From: Pseudonocardia sp. C8
GTDB taxonomy: Bacteria; Actinomycetota; Actinomycetes; Mycobacteriales; Pseudonocardiaceae
Length of the DNA stretch: 64,000 nucleotides
NCBI RefSeq assembly: GCF_014267175.1
Contig: NZ_JACMTR010000002.1
Coordinates: 1,911,001-1,975,000, forward strand
Direction of reading: 5' to 3'
Of this stretch, positions 27,305 through 36,314 are shown piece by piece. The position numbers and the translations under genes were made by a program. Within the stretch, counting starts at the first letter, position 1. Every line of letters begins with the position of its first letter. The notes below the pieces were generated by a model. The model was given only the letters and a program-made list of their open reading frames with translations, was not told where the DNA came from and searched no databases.

Positions 27305-28053
27305 CCGGTGTGGCCGAGACGAACACCCCCGCACGCACCGCCGAGCTGAAGGAGCGCCTCGCCGCCGTCCGCGAGCGCCTGGACGCGGCGTGCCGCGCCG
27401 CCGGCCGCGACCCGGCCGAGGTCTCCCTGCTGGCCGTGACGAAGACGGTGCCCGCGTCCGACGTGGCCGCCCTCATCGACCTCGGGCTCACCGCGTTCGC
27501 CGAGAACCGGGCCCAGGAGGCGGCGCCGAAGGTGGGCGAGGTGGCCGAGCTCCGCCCCGAGGCCCGGCCGGCCTGGCACTTCGTCGGCGGGCTGCAGCGG
27601 AACAAGGTCCGGACGGTGCTCCCGTGGGTGACGCGGATCGAGTCGGTCGACTCCGCGCGGCTGGCCCGCGCCCTCGACAAGGAGGTCGCGAAGGCCCGCG
27701 ACCGGGGCGAGCGGGACGGGCCGCTGCCGGTGCTCGTCCAGTACAGCGTGGACGGTGACCCCGAGCGCGGCGGCGTGCCCGACGCGGGACTCGACGAGCT
27801 GACCGACCTGGTCACGGAGCTGCCGGGGCTGGACCTGGCCGGGCTGATGGCCGTCGCACCGCTGGGCTGGGAGCCGGAGCGGGCGTTCGCCGCGATCGCA
27901 GGCGCCGCCCGCCGGACCCGGGACCGGCACCCCGGGGCGATCGAGCTCTCGGCCGGCATGAGCGGGGACCTGGAGACGGCCGTCGATCACGGTTCGACCG
28001 TGGTGCGTGTCGGTACGGCTCTTGTGGGGGAACGGCGGATAGCCTCCGAGTAA
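27301..28053 (+). CDS. YggS/PROSC family PLP-binding protein
   Basis: 250 residues from ATG 27301 (ATGA overlap with pgeF). It has the single-domain alanine-racemase barrel fold: LLAVTKTVPASDV holds the PLP lysine, FAENRAQEAAPK and WHFVGGLQRNKVR follow, and the end has LSAGMSGDLETAVDHGSTVVRVG, which binds the phosphate. These proteins control free pyridoxal phosphate and amino-acid balance; they are not racemases. The gene is found next to sepF and yggT in Gram-positive bacteria, as here. Confidence 0.95.
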   Translation: MTGVAETNTPARTAELKERLAAVRERLDAACRAAGRDPAEVSLLAVTKTVPASDVAALIDLGLTAFAENRAQEAAPKVGEVAELRPEARPAWHFVGGLQRNKVRTVLPWVTRIESVDSARLARALDKEVAKARDRGERDGPLPVLVQYSVDGDPERGGVPDAGLDELTDLVTELPGLDLAGLMAVAPLGWEPERAFAAIAGAARRTRDRHPGAIELSAGMSGDLETAVDHGSTVVRVGTALVGERRIASE

Positions 28054-28160
28054 TCGCTGGTCGGTGCGGGAACCGGGCCATCGGCGAGACCGTCGCCAGA
28101 ACGCGGGTGCGCGCCTCGGGTGCGCGTGCGGAGTCGAGCAGTACTGCGAGGGGACAGCGG

Positions 28161-28925
28161 ATGAGCACGATGTACCGGCTGAAGGCCTACTTCGGCATGG
28201 TCCCGGCCGACGAGATGGACTATGTGGACGAACCGGACCGCTACCGGGGCGCCCCCGAGCAGCAGTCCGGCCCGCGTGGTGACCGCTGGTCCGCCGGCGG
28301 AGGGCGCTTCGCCGACCCGGCCGGCTACGACGACGACCGCTACGACGCTCCCGGCGGCTACGACGACGGCTGGGCGGCCCGCACGGCGCGGGAACCGGCC
28401 CGTCCGGCGCGCGCCGTGCGGCAGAATCCCCGCGGTGAGCGGGAGCCGGCGGAGCACCCCGGCGACCGCGGCGCCGCGCCCACACCCATCGGCGGCAGCG
28501 CCGGACCGGCCGTCCGGGGGGCGCTCGCGATGGACCCGGACACCATCCGGAGCCCCTCCCGCGAACCCCAGCGCGAGGAGCGTCCGACCCCCCTCGCGCC
28601 GGCTCCCGCGCCGGTGCCCGAGCAGCGCGACCGGACCGCCGCGGGACCGGCCTCGATCACCACGCTGCACCCCCGCAGCTACACCGAGGCACGCACGATC
28701 GGCGAGCGCTACCGCGAGGGTGTGCCGGTCATCATGAACCTCACGGACCTCGACGACGCGACCGCGAAACGCCTGGTCGACTTCGCCGCCGGCCTGGTCT
28801 TCGCTTTGCGCGGGGGCTTCGACAAGGTCACCAACCGGGTGTTCCTTCTCACCCCCGCGGACGTCGAGGTGTCCGCCGACGACGCACGGCGGCTCGCCGA
28901 GCGCGGAGCTTTCCGCCAGGATTGA
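28161..28925 (+). CDS. sepF: SepF, membrane anchor of the Z ring
   Basis: 254 residues from ATG 28161, after GAGGGGA. The N-terminal amphipathic helix (MSTMYRLKAYFGMVP) binds membrane. Residues about 20-165 are a disordered linker rich in Asp, Pro, Gly and Arg. The DUF552 core fills the C-terminus (ITTLHPRSYTEARTIGERY to the end) with VIMNLTDLDD and VDFAAGLVFALRGG. In actinobacteria without FtsA, SepF is the essential tether of FtsZ; no ftsA is present here. yggT follows three bases after. Confidence 0.96.
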   Translation: MSTMYRLKAYFGMVPADEMDYVDEPDRYRGAPEQQSGPRGDRWSAGGGRFADPAGYDDDRYDAPGGYDDGWAARTAREPARPARAVRQNPRGEREPAEHPGDRGAAPTPIGGSAGPAVRGALAMDPDTIRSPSREPQREERPTPLAPAPAPVPEQRDRTAAGPASITTLHPRSYTEARTIGERYREGVPVIMNLTDLDDATAKRLVDFAAGLVFALRGGFDKVTNRVFLLTPADVEVSADDARRLAERGAFRQD

Positions 28926-28928
28926 GCC

Positions 28929-29225
28929 GTGCCCACCGCCATCGGCTTCCTGATCTATTACGTCCTGTTCTTCTTCTGGCTGCTGCTCGCGGCCCGGATC
29001 GTCGTGGAGACGGTCCGGTCGTTCGCGCGCCAATGGCGCCCGGCCGGCCCGCCCGCGGTGGCACTCGAGGTGGTGTTCACCGTCACCGACCCTCCGGTCA
29101 AGTTGCTGCGGAGAGTGATCCCCGTCGTCCGGATCGGAGGCGTGGGACTGGACCTGTCGATTATGGTGCTGGTGCTGGTGGTGTTCATCGCGATGACCGC
29201 CGTCAGATCACAGCTCCTGGGATGA
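28929..29225 (+). CDS. YggT family membrane protein
   Basis: 98 residues from GTG 28929. Two hydrophobic helices (about 4-27 and 74-94) flank the conserved TDPPVKLLRRVIPVVRIGGVGLD segment, written here as TDPP...LRRVIP...GVGLD. YggT proteins sit between sepF and divIVA in many Gram-positives; roles in osmotic tolerance and envelope function are suggested but not settled. Confidence 0.92.
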   Translation: MPTAIGFLIYYVLFFFWLLLAARIVVETVRSFARQWRPAGPPAVALEVVFTVTDPPVKLLRRVIPVVRIGGVGLDLSIMVLVLVVFIAMTAVRSQLLG

Positions 29226-29272
29226 GCCCCAGTCATCCGGGAGTGCCGCCGAGGACCGCATGAGGTGATCCG

Positions 29273-30154
29273 ATGCCGCTGACGCCCGCCGACGTTCACA
29301 ACGTCGCGTTCAGCAAACCCCCGATCGGGAAGCGGGGATACAACGAGGACGAGGTCGATGCCTTCCTCGATCTGGTCGAGGCCGAGCTGGCCCGGCTGAT
29401 CGGGGAGAACGACGAGCTGCGCGACCAGGTCGCCCAGCTCGAGCAGCGCCTCGGTGACGCCGAGGCCGACCTGGAGGACGCCCGGAGCCAGCCGCAGCAG
29501 GCTCCCGCGCAGACCCAGGCGCTGCAGCAGGCCTCGCCGTCGCCGATGGGCCGCGGAGCCGGTGCGCCGGCCCCGCAGCTGGCCGGTGCCGCCCCCGCCG
29601 ACGCCGACGGTGGTGACCACCACGTGCAGGCGGCGAAGGTCCTGGGCCTCGCCCAGGAGATGGCCGACCGGCTCACGGCCGAGGCCAAGAACGAGGCCGA
29701 CACGATGCTGTCGGACGCCCGGACCAAGTCCGAGCAGCTCCTCTCCGACGCCCGCACCAAGGCGGACGGCCTGGTCAACGACGCGCGCTCGCGCGCCGAG
29801 ACCATGCTCGGCGACGCCCGCACCCGGGCCGAGACGCTGGAGCGCCAGTCGCGCGAGAAGGCATCCGGCCTGGTCAGCGAGGCTGAGCGCAAGCAGAACG
29901 AGATCATGGGTGCCATCCAGCGGGACAAGGGCACGCTCGAGAAGAAGATCGACGAGCTCCGCACCTTCGAGCGCGAGTACCGCACCCGGCTCAAGACCTA
30001 CCTGGAGTCGCAGCTGCGCGACCTGGAAGGACGCGGGTCGGCCGCTCCGTCGGACAGCACCACCAACTCCGGTGGCACCTCCAGCAGCCGGTCGAGCTCG
30101 AACGGCGGCTACGCCGCCTCCGGTTACGGCCAGCGGGCCGACACCGGGAGCTGA
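29273..30154 (+). CDS. wag31: DivIVA/Wag31, polar growth organiser
   Basis: 293 residues. The N-terminal DivIVA domain is clear: [19 protein letters not shown], then [19 protein letters not shown] and a first coiled coil (about 35-75). A Gln/Pro/Ala-rich linker follows (about 76-120), then a long coiled coil (about 125-255) with [20 protein letters not shown] heptad-like repeats, and a Ser/Gly-rich end. In actinobacteria this protein marks curved poles and directs apical wall growth. A 9-bp hairpin ends the division cluster just after it. Confidence 0.96.
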   Translation: MPLTPADVHNVAFSKPPIGKRGYNEDEVDAFLDLVEAELARLIGENDELRDQVAQLEQRLGDAEADLEDARSQPQQAPAQTQALQQASPSPMGRGAGAPAPQLAGAAPADADGGDHHVQAAKVLGLAQEMADRLTAEAKNEADTMLSDARTKSEQLLSDARTKADGLVNDARSRAETMLGDARTRAETLERQSREKASGLVSEAERKQNEIMGAIQRDKGTLEKKIDELRTFEREYRTRLKTYLESQLRDLEGRGSAAPSDSTTNSGGTSSSRSSSNGGYAASGYGQRADTGS

Positions 30155-30158
30155 CGCC

Positions 30159-30180
30159 TCCGGGCGTGTCGACGCCCGGA
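30159..30180 (+). terminator. Hairpin after wag31
   Basis: TCCGGGCGT (30159-30167) pairs with ACGCCCGGA (30172-30180) around GTCG, four bases after the stop codon. It is a compact terminator for the ftsZ-wag31 operon. Confidence 0.65.
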
Positions 30181-30237
30181 CGACCGACGACGACCGGGTA
30201 GCGGCCGGGTGCCGCTGCCGACCCACGGAGTTCGCCG

Positions 30238-31842
30238 ATGCTGGTGCTGGTCCTGATCCTCGTGGTCATCGCGCTGGTGCTGCTGCTTGCAGGATGGTTC
30301 CTGCACGTGGTGGCACTGGCCTGGGCGTCGGTGGGCATCAGCGTGCTCGCCGGCCTCGCGCTGCTCTACGACTGGTGGCAGACCCGGTCCGCGGTGCGGG
30401 CCGGGGACCGGTCCGCAGCCGCGGGGGCCGGGCCCGGCGAGCCCGGGGCACCGGGTGCCGTGGGCGGCGCGCACGACCGGGCCGGCGCGGAAGCGCACCC
30501 GGGCCCCGACCAGGAACCGGCGACGCAGGTCCTGCCGGTGGTCCGGCCGGGGCAGGCAGGGCCTCCCGGGGCACCGGGAGCGGCGTCGGAGGACACCGCG
30601 AACGCGGCCGACCCGACGATTCGGATGCCGGTGGTCCGGCCGCCCGGCTCAGCGGAGGGACCGCCGAACGCATCTCGATCGAGTGGTTCTTCGTCACCGT
30701 CCGTGACCGATTCCGGGGGTGGAGGAGCCGCGGCCCGAGCCGGTGGTCATCCGGACGAGCCGAGGACCGCCGCCGTGCCCGGAGCGGAGGGCGCGGGTGC
30801 GGCCGCCGGGGAGGGTGCGGGTCGTGGCGGCGACACCGTGCACCCGGGAGCGCCGTCCGGTGCCGGCCGCGCGGACGGTCCGGACGCCCCCGGTTCCGGA
30901 GCCGACGGGTCCGCACCCGGATCGGCCGGGACGGGCCGGCGGGACGCGGTGACCACTGCGACGGCGGTGGGCGCGACCGCGGTGGGCGGGGCGGCCGCCG
31001 CCGCGGCCACCGGTGACCGCCGATCCGGCGAGCAGGCCGGATCGGGTACGGCCGCCGGCGGGAACACGGCCGGTTCCGGTCCGGCAGGTACGGCCCCCGG
31101 CGACCGCCAGGCGGGCTCCGGCCCGGGTGACCGGTCCGGCGAGCGATCGGGCACGACGTCCGGCGGCCCGGCCGGAGCGGCCGACCGGCCGGACACGGCG
31201 GCCACCACGGCCGTCCCCGCGGGGACGGCGACCGGCGCGACCGGGTCCCCGGCCTCCGGCGACGGCGGCGCGACCACCGCGACCGCGACCGGCACGACCG
31301 CCGGGGCCGGTACGCCCCCCGGGGCCACCGGGACCGGCGCGGCTTCCGGGACCGGCTCGGCCACCGGGACCGGTACGGCCTCCGGGACCGGCTCGGCGTC
31401 CGGGACCGATGAGGCGACCCGGGCCGGCGGGACGACCGGGACCGGCGGCGCAGCGACCGGGATCGGCGCGGCCGCCGGCGTGATCGGGACGGGCGCGGCC
31501 ACCGGCGCGATCGGGACCGGCGCGGCCACGACCGCGATGGACACGTCCGCCGCGGACCGGCCCGACGACCGGACCGCGGCCCACCCACCGCCGCCGGCGG
31601 AGGGTGAGGCCCCCGAGGAACCCCGCGACCCCACCGCGGCGAACCTCGTCGCGCGGCTCCCGGACGAGGTGCTGGTCATCGACGAGCACCCCCGCTACCA
31701 CCTGCAGACCTGCTCGTCGCTGTCCGGCCGTCCGGTGATCCCGCTCCCGGTCAGCGAGGCCGTCGAGCTCGGGTTCACCCCGTGCGCCTGGTGCACGCCG
31801 AACCGGGTCCTCGCCGAGCGGCACCCGGCCGAGGTGCGCTGA
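30238..31842 (+). CDS. Two-TM protein with long disordered linker and Ada-like metal-binding C-terminus
   Basis: 534 residues from ATG 30238. Two membrane helices (about 2-22 and 24-46) anchor it; about 400 residues of Ala/Gly/Thr/Pro-rich sequence follow, with short repeats of [10 protein letters not shown] type. The last 65 residues fold differently: [21 protein letters not shown], split here as [10 protein letters not shown] and HPRYHLQTC, then [10 protein letters not shown]. His488, Cys492, Cys516 and Cys519 have the same spacing (x3, x23 against x26, x2) as the zinc site of the Ada N-terminal domain, except that His replaces the methyl-accepting Cys. It is a conserved-looking neighbour of divIVA; function unknown. 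Confidence 0.75.
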   Translation: MLVLVLILVVIALVLLLAGWFLHVVALAWASVGISVLAGLALLYDWWQTRSAVRAGDRSAAAGAGPGEPGAPGAVGGAHDRAGAEAHPGPDQEPATQVLPVVRPGQAGPPGAPGAASEDTANAADPTIRMPVVRPPGSAEGPPNASRSSGSSSPSVTDSGGGGAAARAGGHPDEPRTAAVPGAEGAGAAAGEGAGRGGDTVHPGAPSGAGRADGPDAPGSGADGSAPGSAGTGRRDAVTTATAVGATAVGGAAAAAATGDRRSGEQAGSGTAAGGNTAGSGPAGTAPGDRQAGSGPGDRSGERSGTTSGGPAGAADRPDTAATTAVPAGTATGATGSPASGDGGATTATATGTTAGAGTPPGATGTGAASGTGSATGTGTASGTGSASGTDEATRAGGTTGTGGAATGIGAAAGVIGTGAATGAIGTGAATTAMDTSAADRPDDRTAAHPPPPAEGEAPEEPRDPTAANLVARLPDEVLVIDEHPRYHLQTCSSLSGRPVIPLPVSEAVELGFTPCAWCTPNRVLAERHPAEVR

Positions 31843-31844
31843 GC

Positions 31845-31874
31845 CGGCCCGGGCGGCCGTACGCCGCCGGGCCG
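31845..31874 (+). terminator. GC-rich hairpin after the Ada-like membrane protein
   Basis: CGGCCCGGGCGGC (31845-31857) pairs with GCCGCCGGGCCG (31863-31874) with one bulged G and loop CGTAC, starting a few bases after the stop. Confidence 0.6.
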
Positions 31875-31944
31875 CGGGCCCGGATCGGGCGCGTGCCCCG
31901 CCGAGCCGGCCCGGGCCCGGGAATATCCCGGTGCGCGGCCGCGC

Positions 31945-31950
31945 TACCCT
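31945..31950 (+). promoter_or_regulatory. Candidate -10 box of the ileS transcript
   Basis: TACCCT fits the actinobacterial TANNNT -10 pattern and would start transcription near 31957, just before the T-box leader. No convincing -35 is visible. Confidence 0.4.
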
Positions 31951-31956
31951 GGACCC

Positions 31957-32170
31957 ACAGGCGTCGATCCGGCCATCACCGGGGAGCCTCCGGAAGAACG
32001 GCGCCACGGCGCCCAGTAGAACCGGACGGCAGCGGCCCGTCATCGCCGCAGAACGAGCGGCGCGCGTGCCCGGCACGCGCGCAAGCGGGGTGGTACCGCG
32101 GCGCGGCTCACGACGAGCCGTCGTCGTCCCCGTGCGAGAGGCAGTGACCAGAGGCCGCCGCACGAGGAGC
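31957..32170 (+). promoter_or_regulatory. ileS T-box riboswitch, actinobacterial translational type
   Basis: The leader has a very short Stem I with isoleucine specifier ATC (31975-31977) directly before ACCGGGGAGCCTCCGG and the AAGAACGG turn. The T-box proper, GGGGTGGTACCGCGG, lies at 32087-32101 with the TGGT that pairs with the NCCA end of tRNA-Ile. The CGTCGTCCCC that follows completes the antisequestrator region. No transcription terminator follows; instead the 3' part can pair near the ribosome site at 32164-32169. This matches the translational ileS T-boxes known from Mycobacterium, Nocardia and Streptomyces: uncharged tRNA-Ile should raise ileS translation. Confidence 0.9.
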
Positions 32171-32176
32171 CAGCCG

Positions 32177-35100
32177 ATGAGCGACACCGGTTACCCGGAG
32201 GTCCCCGCCCACCCGTCCTTCCCGGCGCTCGAGCGCGACGTGCTCGCGTCGTGGGAGGCCGACGACACCTTCCGTGCCTCGGTCGAGCAGCGCCCGGCCG
32301 GCGAGAACGGCGCCGACGAGTTCGTCTTCTACGACGGCCCGCCCTTCGCCAACGGCCTCCCGCACTACGGTCACCTGCTCACCGGGTACGTGAAGGACGT
32401 CGTCCCGCGCTACCGCACCATGCGCGGCCACCGGGTCGAGCGCCGGTTCGGCTGGGACACCCACGGCCTGCCCGCCGAGGTCGAGACCGAGAACCAGCTC
32501 GGCATCAAGCACAAGTCCGAGATCGACGAGATGGGCGTCGCCGCGTTCAACGAGGCGTGCCGCACCTCGGTGCTGCGCTACACCGGCGAGTGGCGCGACT
32601 ACGTGACCCGCCAGGCCCGCTGGGTCGACTTCGACAACGACTACAAGACGCTCGACCTGGACTACATGGAGTCCGTCATGTGGGCGTTCAAGTCGTTGTG
32701 GGACAAGGGCCTCGTCTACTCGGGCTTCCGCGTCCTCTGGTACTGCTGGCGTTGCGAGACGCCGCTGAGCGCCACCGAGACCAAGATGGACGACGTCTAC
32801 CTCGACCGGCAGGACCCGGCCGTCACCGTGGGGCTCACGCTGCACGTGCCGGGGAACGCGGCCCTCGACGGTGCCCGCGCCCTGGTCTGGACGACGACGC
32901 CGTGGACGCTGCCGTCGAACCTGGCCATGGCCGTGCACCCGGACGTCACCTACGTCGTCGTCGAGGCGGACGGCGAGCGCTGGCTGCTCGCCGAGGCGCG
33001 CGTTCCCGCGTACGCCCGCGAGCTGGGGGACGAGCCGCCGGTCCTGGCCCGGGTCACCGGCTCCGAGCTGCTCGGGCTGGCCTACACGCCGCCGTTCGAC
33101 TTCTTCCCCGGCCGGGCGAACGCCCACCGGATCCTCGCCGCCGACTACGTCACCACCGACGACGGCACCGGCCTGGTGCACATCGCCCCGGCCTTCGGCG
33201 AGGAGGACAAGGAGGTCACCGACGCGGCCGGCATCGAGGTCGTCAACCCGGTCGACGCCCGCGGCGAGTTCACCGTCGAGGTGCCGCCGTACACCGGGAT
33301 GCAGGTGTTCGACGCCAACCCGCAGATCATCCGGGACCTCAAGGACGGCACGGCACCGCACGTGCAGGGCGTGCTGCTGCGGCACGAGACCTACGACCAC
33401 CCGTACCCGCACTGCTGGCGCTGCGGCAACGCCCTGATCCAGCGCGCGGTCGACTCGTGGTTCGTGCGGGTCACGCAGTTCCGGGACCGGATGGTCGAGC
33501 TCAACCAGGAGATCAACTGGACGCCCGCGCACGTCCGGGACGGCCAGTTCGGCAAGTGGCTGGAGGGCGCCCGGGACTGGGGCATCTCCCGCAACCGCTA
33601 CTGGGGCAGCCCGATCCCGGTGTGGCAGTCCGACGACCCGCGCCACCCGCGGACCGACGTCTACGGCTCGCTCGACGAGCTGGAGCGCGACTTCGGCGTG
33701 CGCCCGACCGACCTGCACCGCCCGCACGTCGACGAGCTGACCCGCCCCAACCCGGACGACCCGACCGGGCGCTCCACCATGCGCCGGGTGCCGGAGGTCC
33801 TGGACTGCTGGTTCGAGTCCGGCTCCATGCCGTTCGCCCAGGTGCACTACCCGTTCGAGAACGCGGACTGGTTCGAGCACCACTACCCGGGCGACTTCAT
33901 CGTCGAGTACAACGGCCAGACCCGCGGCTGGTTCTACACGCTGCACGTGCTGGCCACCGCGCTGTTCGACCGGCCCGCGTTCCGCAACTGCTCCGCGCAC
34001 GGCATCGTGCTCGGCGACGACGGCGCGAAGATGTCGAAGTCGCGCAAGAACTACCCGGACGTCAACGACGTCTTCGACCGCGACGGCTCGGACGCCATGC
34101 GCTGGTTCCTCATGGCCAGCCCGATCCTGCGCGGCGGGAACCTCGTCGTCACCGAGCAGGGCATCCGGGAAGGCGTGCGGCAGGCGATCCTGCCGCTGTG
34201 GAACACCTGGTACTTCCTGTCGCTCTACGCCGGCGGGGAGCGCGGCACGTTCCGCACCGACTCACCCCACGTGCTCGACCGCTACGTGCTCGCCAAGACC
34301 GCCGACCTCGTCGACGGGGTCACCGCCGCGATGGACGTCTACGACATCGCCGGGGCCTGCGAGCGGATCCGCGAGCACGCCGAGACGCTGACCAACTGGT
34401 ACGTCCGCCGGTCCCGCGAGCGGTTCTGGGCGACCGGCTCCGCCGACGCCGAGGCCGCGCGCCGCGACGCCGTCGACACCCTGCACACCGTGCTGGAGGT
34501 GACCTGCCGGGTCGCGGCGCCGCTGCTGCCGCTCACCACGGAGGCGATCTGGCGCGGCCTGACCGGCGGCCGCTCGGTGCACCTCGCGGACTGGCCGGGC
34601 GGATCCGATCCGTCCGTGTCGCGGCAGCAGGCCGGCGCGGGCCTGCCGCACGACGCCGGGCTGGTCGCGGGCATGGACCGCATCCGGCAGGTCGCCTCGG
34701 CGGCGCTGTCGCTGCGGAAGTCGGCGAGGATCCGGGTCCGCCAGCCGCTGCCCGGGCTCACCGTCGCCGCCGCGGACGCGGCCGCGCTGGAGCCGTTCAC
34801 CGACCTGCTGCGCGACGAGGTGAACGTCCGCGCCGTCGAGCTGACCGACGACGTCGCCACGCACGGCCGGTTCGAGATCGCGGTCAACGCCCGGGTCGCC
34901 GGGCCGCGGCTTGGCTCCGACGTGCAGAAATGCATCCGCGCGGTGAAGAACGGGGAGTGGAGCCAGGAGGCCGACGGGACCGTGGTCGCCGCCGGGATCA
35001 CCCTGCAGGAGGGCGAGTTCACCGAGAAGCTCGTCGCCGCCGACCCGGAGCACACGGCCGCGCTGCCGGGCAACGCCGGGCTGGTCGTGCTGGACACCAC

Positions 35101-35386
35101 GGTCACGCCGGAGCTGGCCGCGGAGGGCACCGCGCGGGACGTCGTGCGCGTCGTCCAGCAGGCCCGCCGCGAGGCCGGCCTCGCCGTGGCCGACCGGATC
35201 GCGCTGACCGTGGACGGCCCGGACGCGGTGCTCGACGCGGTGCGGACGCACGAGGCGTTCGTGGCCGGCGAGGTGCTCGCGACCGCGGTGTCCTACGGCC
35301 CCGCGAACGACGGTGCCGCCACCGGCCAGGTCGTGGCGCCCGACGGTGCCACCGTGGAGCTCGCCGCGGCCGTCGCCCGGACCTGA
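32177..35386 (+). CDS. ileS: Isoleucyl-tRNA synthetase, eukaryote-like (IleS2) type
   Basis: 1069 residues from ATG 32177; GAGGAG lies seven bases upstream and the frame upstream is the T-box leader. The class I signatures are HYGH (63-66, in [12 protein letters not shown]) and KMSKS (618-622). The editing domain lies between them, with [15 protein letters not shown] and the [20 protein letters not shown] region. PHYGH in place of PWGH or PHIGH, the [12 protein letters not shown] stretch and the long C-terminus fit the eukaryote/archaea-like class, which is typical for mycobacteria and related genera and is known to be naturally less sensitive to mupirocin. The gene is controlled by the T-box and ends at a nested hairpin. 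Confidence 0.96.
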   Translation: MSDTGYPEVPAHPSFPALERDVLASWEADDTFRASVEQRPAGENGADEFVFYDGPPFANGLPHYGHLLTGYVKDVVPRYRTMRGHRVERRFGWDTHGLPAEVETENQLGIKHKSEIDEMGVAAFNEACRTSVLRYTGEWRDYVTRQARWVDFDNDYKTLDLDYMESVMWAFKSLWDKGLVYSGFRVLWYCWRCETPLSATETKMDDVYLDRQDPAVTVGLTLHVPGNAALDGARALVWTTTPWTLPSNLAMAVHPDVTYVVVEADGERWLLAEARVPAYARELGDEPPVLARVTGSELLGLAYTPPFDFFPGRANAHRILAADYVTTDDGTGLVHIAPAFGEEDKEVTDAAGIEVVNPVDARGEFTVEVPPYTGMQVFDANPQIIRDLKDGTAPHVQGVLLRHETYDHPYPHCWRCGNALIQRAVDSWFVRVTQFRDRMVELNQEINWTPAHVRDGQFGKWLEGARDWGISRNRYWGSPIPVWQSDDPRHPRTDVYGSLDELERDFGVRPTDLHRPHVDELTRPNPDDPTGRSTMRRVPEVLDCWFESGSMPFAQVHYPFENADWFEHHYPGDFIVEYNGQTRGWFYTLHVLATALFDRPAFRNCSAHGIVLGDDGAKMSKSRKNYPDVNDVFDRDGSDAMRWFLMASPILRGGNLVVTEQGIREGVRQAILPLWNTWYFLSLYAGGERGTFRTDSPHVLDRYVLAKTADLVDGVTAAMDVYDIAGACERIREHAETLTNWYVRRSRERFWATGSADAEAARRDAVDTLHTVLEVTCRVAAPLLPLTTEAIWRGLTGGRSVHLADWPGGSDPSVSRQQAGAGLPHDAGLVAGMDRIRQVASAALSLRKSARIRVRQPLPGLTVAAADAAALEPFTDLLRDEVNVRAVELTDDVATHGRFEIAVNARVAGPRLGSDVQKCIRAVKNGEWSQEADGTVVAAGITLQEGEFTEKLVAADPEHTAALPGNAGLVVLDTTVTPELAAEGTARDVVRVVQQARREAGLAVADRIALTVDGPDAVLDAVRTHEAFVAGEVLATAVSYGPANDGAATGQVVAPDGATVELAAAVART

Positions 35387-35393
35387 CCCACCC

Positions 35394-35447
35394 GTGATCG
35401 ACGGTCCGGCACGGGAACCGGCCGGACCGTGCCCGACCGTCGATCAC
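35394..35447 (+). terminator. Nested hairpin terminator after ileS
   Basis: A 13-bp stem (35394-35406 with 35435-35447), a C-C mismatch, then a 7-bp stem (35408-35414 with 35427-35433) close a 12-base loop. It begins eight bases after the ileS stop. Its GATC-containing ends resemble the intergenic hairpin repeats elsewhere in the window. Confidence 0.8.
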
Positions 35448-35486
35448 CGGGGGTGAGCCGGACGCGGCGGCCGGGGCCGGTCCGAC

Positions 35487-35492
35487 TACCCT
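35487..35492 (+). promoter_or_regulatory. Probable leaderless promoter of the methyltransferase gene
   Basis: TACCCT stands six bases before ATG 35499 and no Shine-Dalgarno site is present, so the transcript probably begins at or next to the start codon. The -35 region is not recognisable. Confidence 0.5.
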
Positions 35493-35498
35493 CGGCGC

Positions 35499-36299
35499 AT
35501 GGGAGACGCGGCACGGCGGTGGCGGGAGCGCCAGTCCGCGCGCGGGCTCCCCGAGCACATCCTCCGCGCCGCGCCGGCCGACCCGTGGACGCACGACCCG
35601 GCGGACTTCGCGCCGCCGGTGACCCCGGCCGACACCCCGTCCCGTACGGCCGCCCGCGCACTGGCCGAGCGGGCCGCGGCCTGGGGCTGCGGCGGGGCGT
35701 CGCTGCTCGACGTCGGCTGCGGTGGCGGGGACGCCGCGTTCGCCGCCGCCTGGCCGGAGCCGTCCCCGGTCGCCCGGATCGTCGGCGTCGACCGGCAGGC
35801 CGACATGCTGGCGGTGTTCGCCGCCACCGCGCGCGAGCGGGGCATCCCGCACACGACCGTGCCCGGGACCTGGCCCGAGGCCGCGGCCGACGCGGGGCGG
35901 CACGACGTCGTCGTCTGCCACCACGTGCTGCACAACGTGGTCGACCTGCCGCCGTTCCTGCGCGCGCTCACCGCGGCCGCCCGCCCGGCCGGCGGCGTCG
36001 TGGTCGAGATGCTGCCCGAGCACCCGATGGCGTGGCTGGACCCGCTGTGGGCCCGGTTCCACGACCTGCACCGGCCGGCGAGCGCCACCGCCGACGACGC
36101 CGTCGCCGTGCTGCGCGAGGAGCTCGGCATCACCCCCGAGGTGCACCGCTGGGAACGCGCGCCGCGGCTCCCGCACGGGCCCGCGTGGGTGGCCCGGCGG
36201 TTGTGCCTGTCCGACGACCGGGTGCCGGAGGTCGAGGCGGCGCTGGCGGGGATCCCGCCGCGCCGGACCGACGCCGTCACCCTCGTCTGGTCGCCGTAG
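35499..36299 (+). CDS. SAM-dependent methyltransferase, substrate unknown
   Basis: 266 residues. A class I Rossmann methyltransferase is clear from motif I LLDVGCGGGDAAFA (about residues 68-81), the acidic motif II IVGVDRQADML and the post-motif VVVCHHVLHNVVDLPPFL. The closest general class is methyltransferase type 11/12 (SAM-dependent, small molecule). The N-terminal 55 residues are Arg/Pro-rich. It stands between ileS and an antiporter gene 15 bases downstream, which gives no hint of the substrate. Confidence 0.85.
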   Translation: MGDAARRWRERQSARGLPEHILRAAPADPWTHDPADFAPPVTPADTPSRTAARALAERAAAWGCGGASLLDVGCGGGDAAFAAAWPEPSPVARIVGVDRQADMLAVFAATARERGIPHTTVPGTWPEAAADAGRHDVVVCHHVLHNVVDLPPFLRALTAAARPAGGVVVEMLPEHPMAWLDPLWARFHDLHRPASATADDAVAVLREELGITPEVHRWERAPRLPHGPAWVARRLCLSDDRVPEVEAALAGIPPRRTDAVTLVWSP

Positions 36300-36314
36300 A
36301 GCCGGGGCCCGGCG

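Noticed and set aside
32108..34000. Reverse-strand frame of 630 codons inside ileS
   Set aside because: It lies antisense to IleRS catalytic and editing domains and resembles no protein; it mirrors the codon pattern of ileS.
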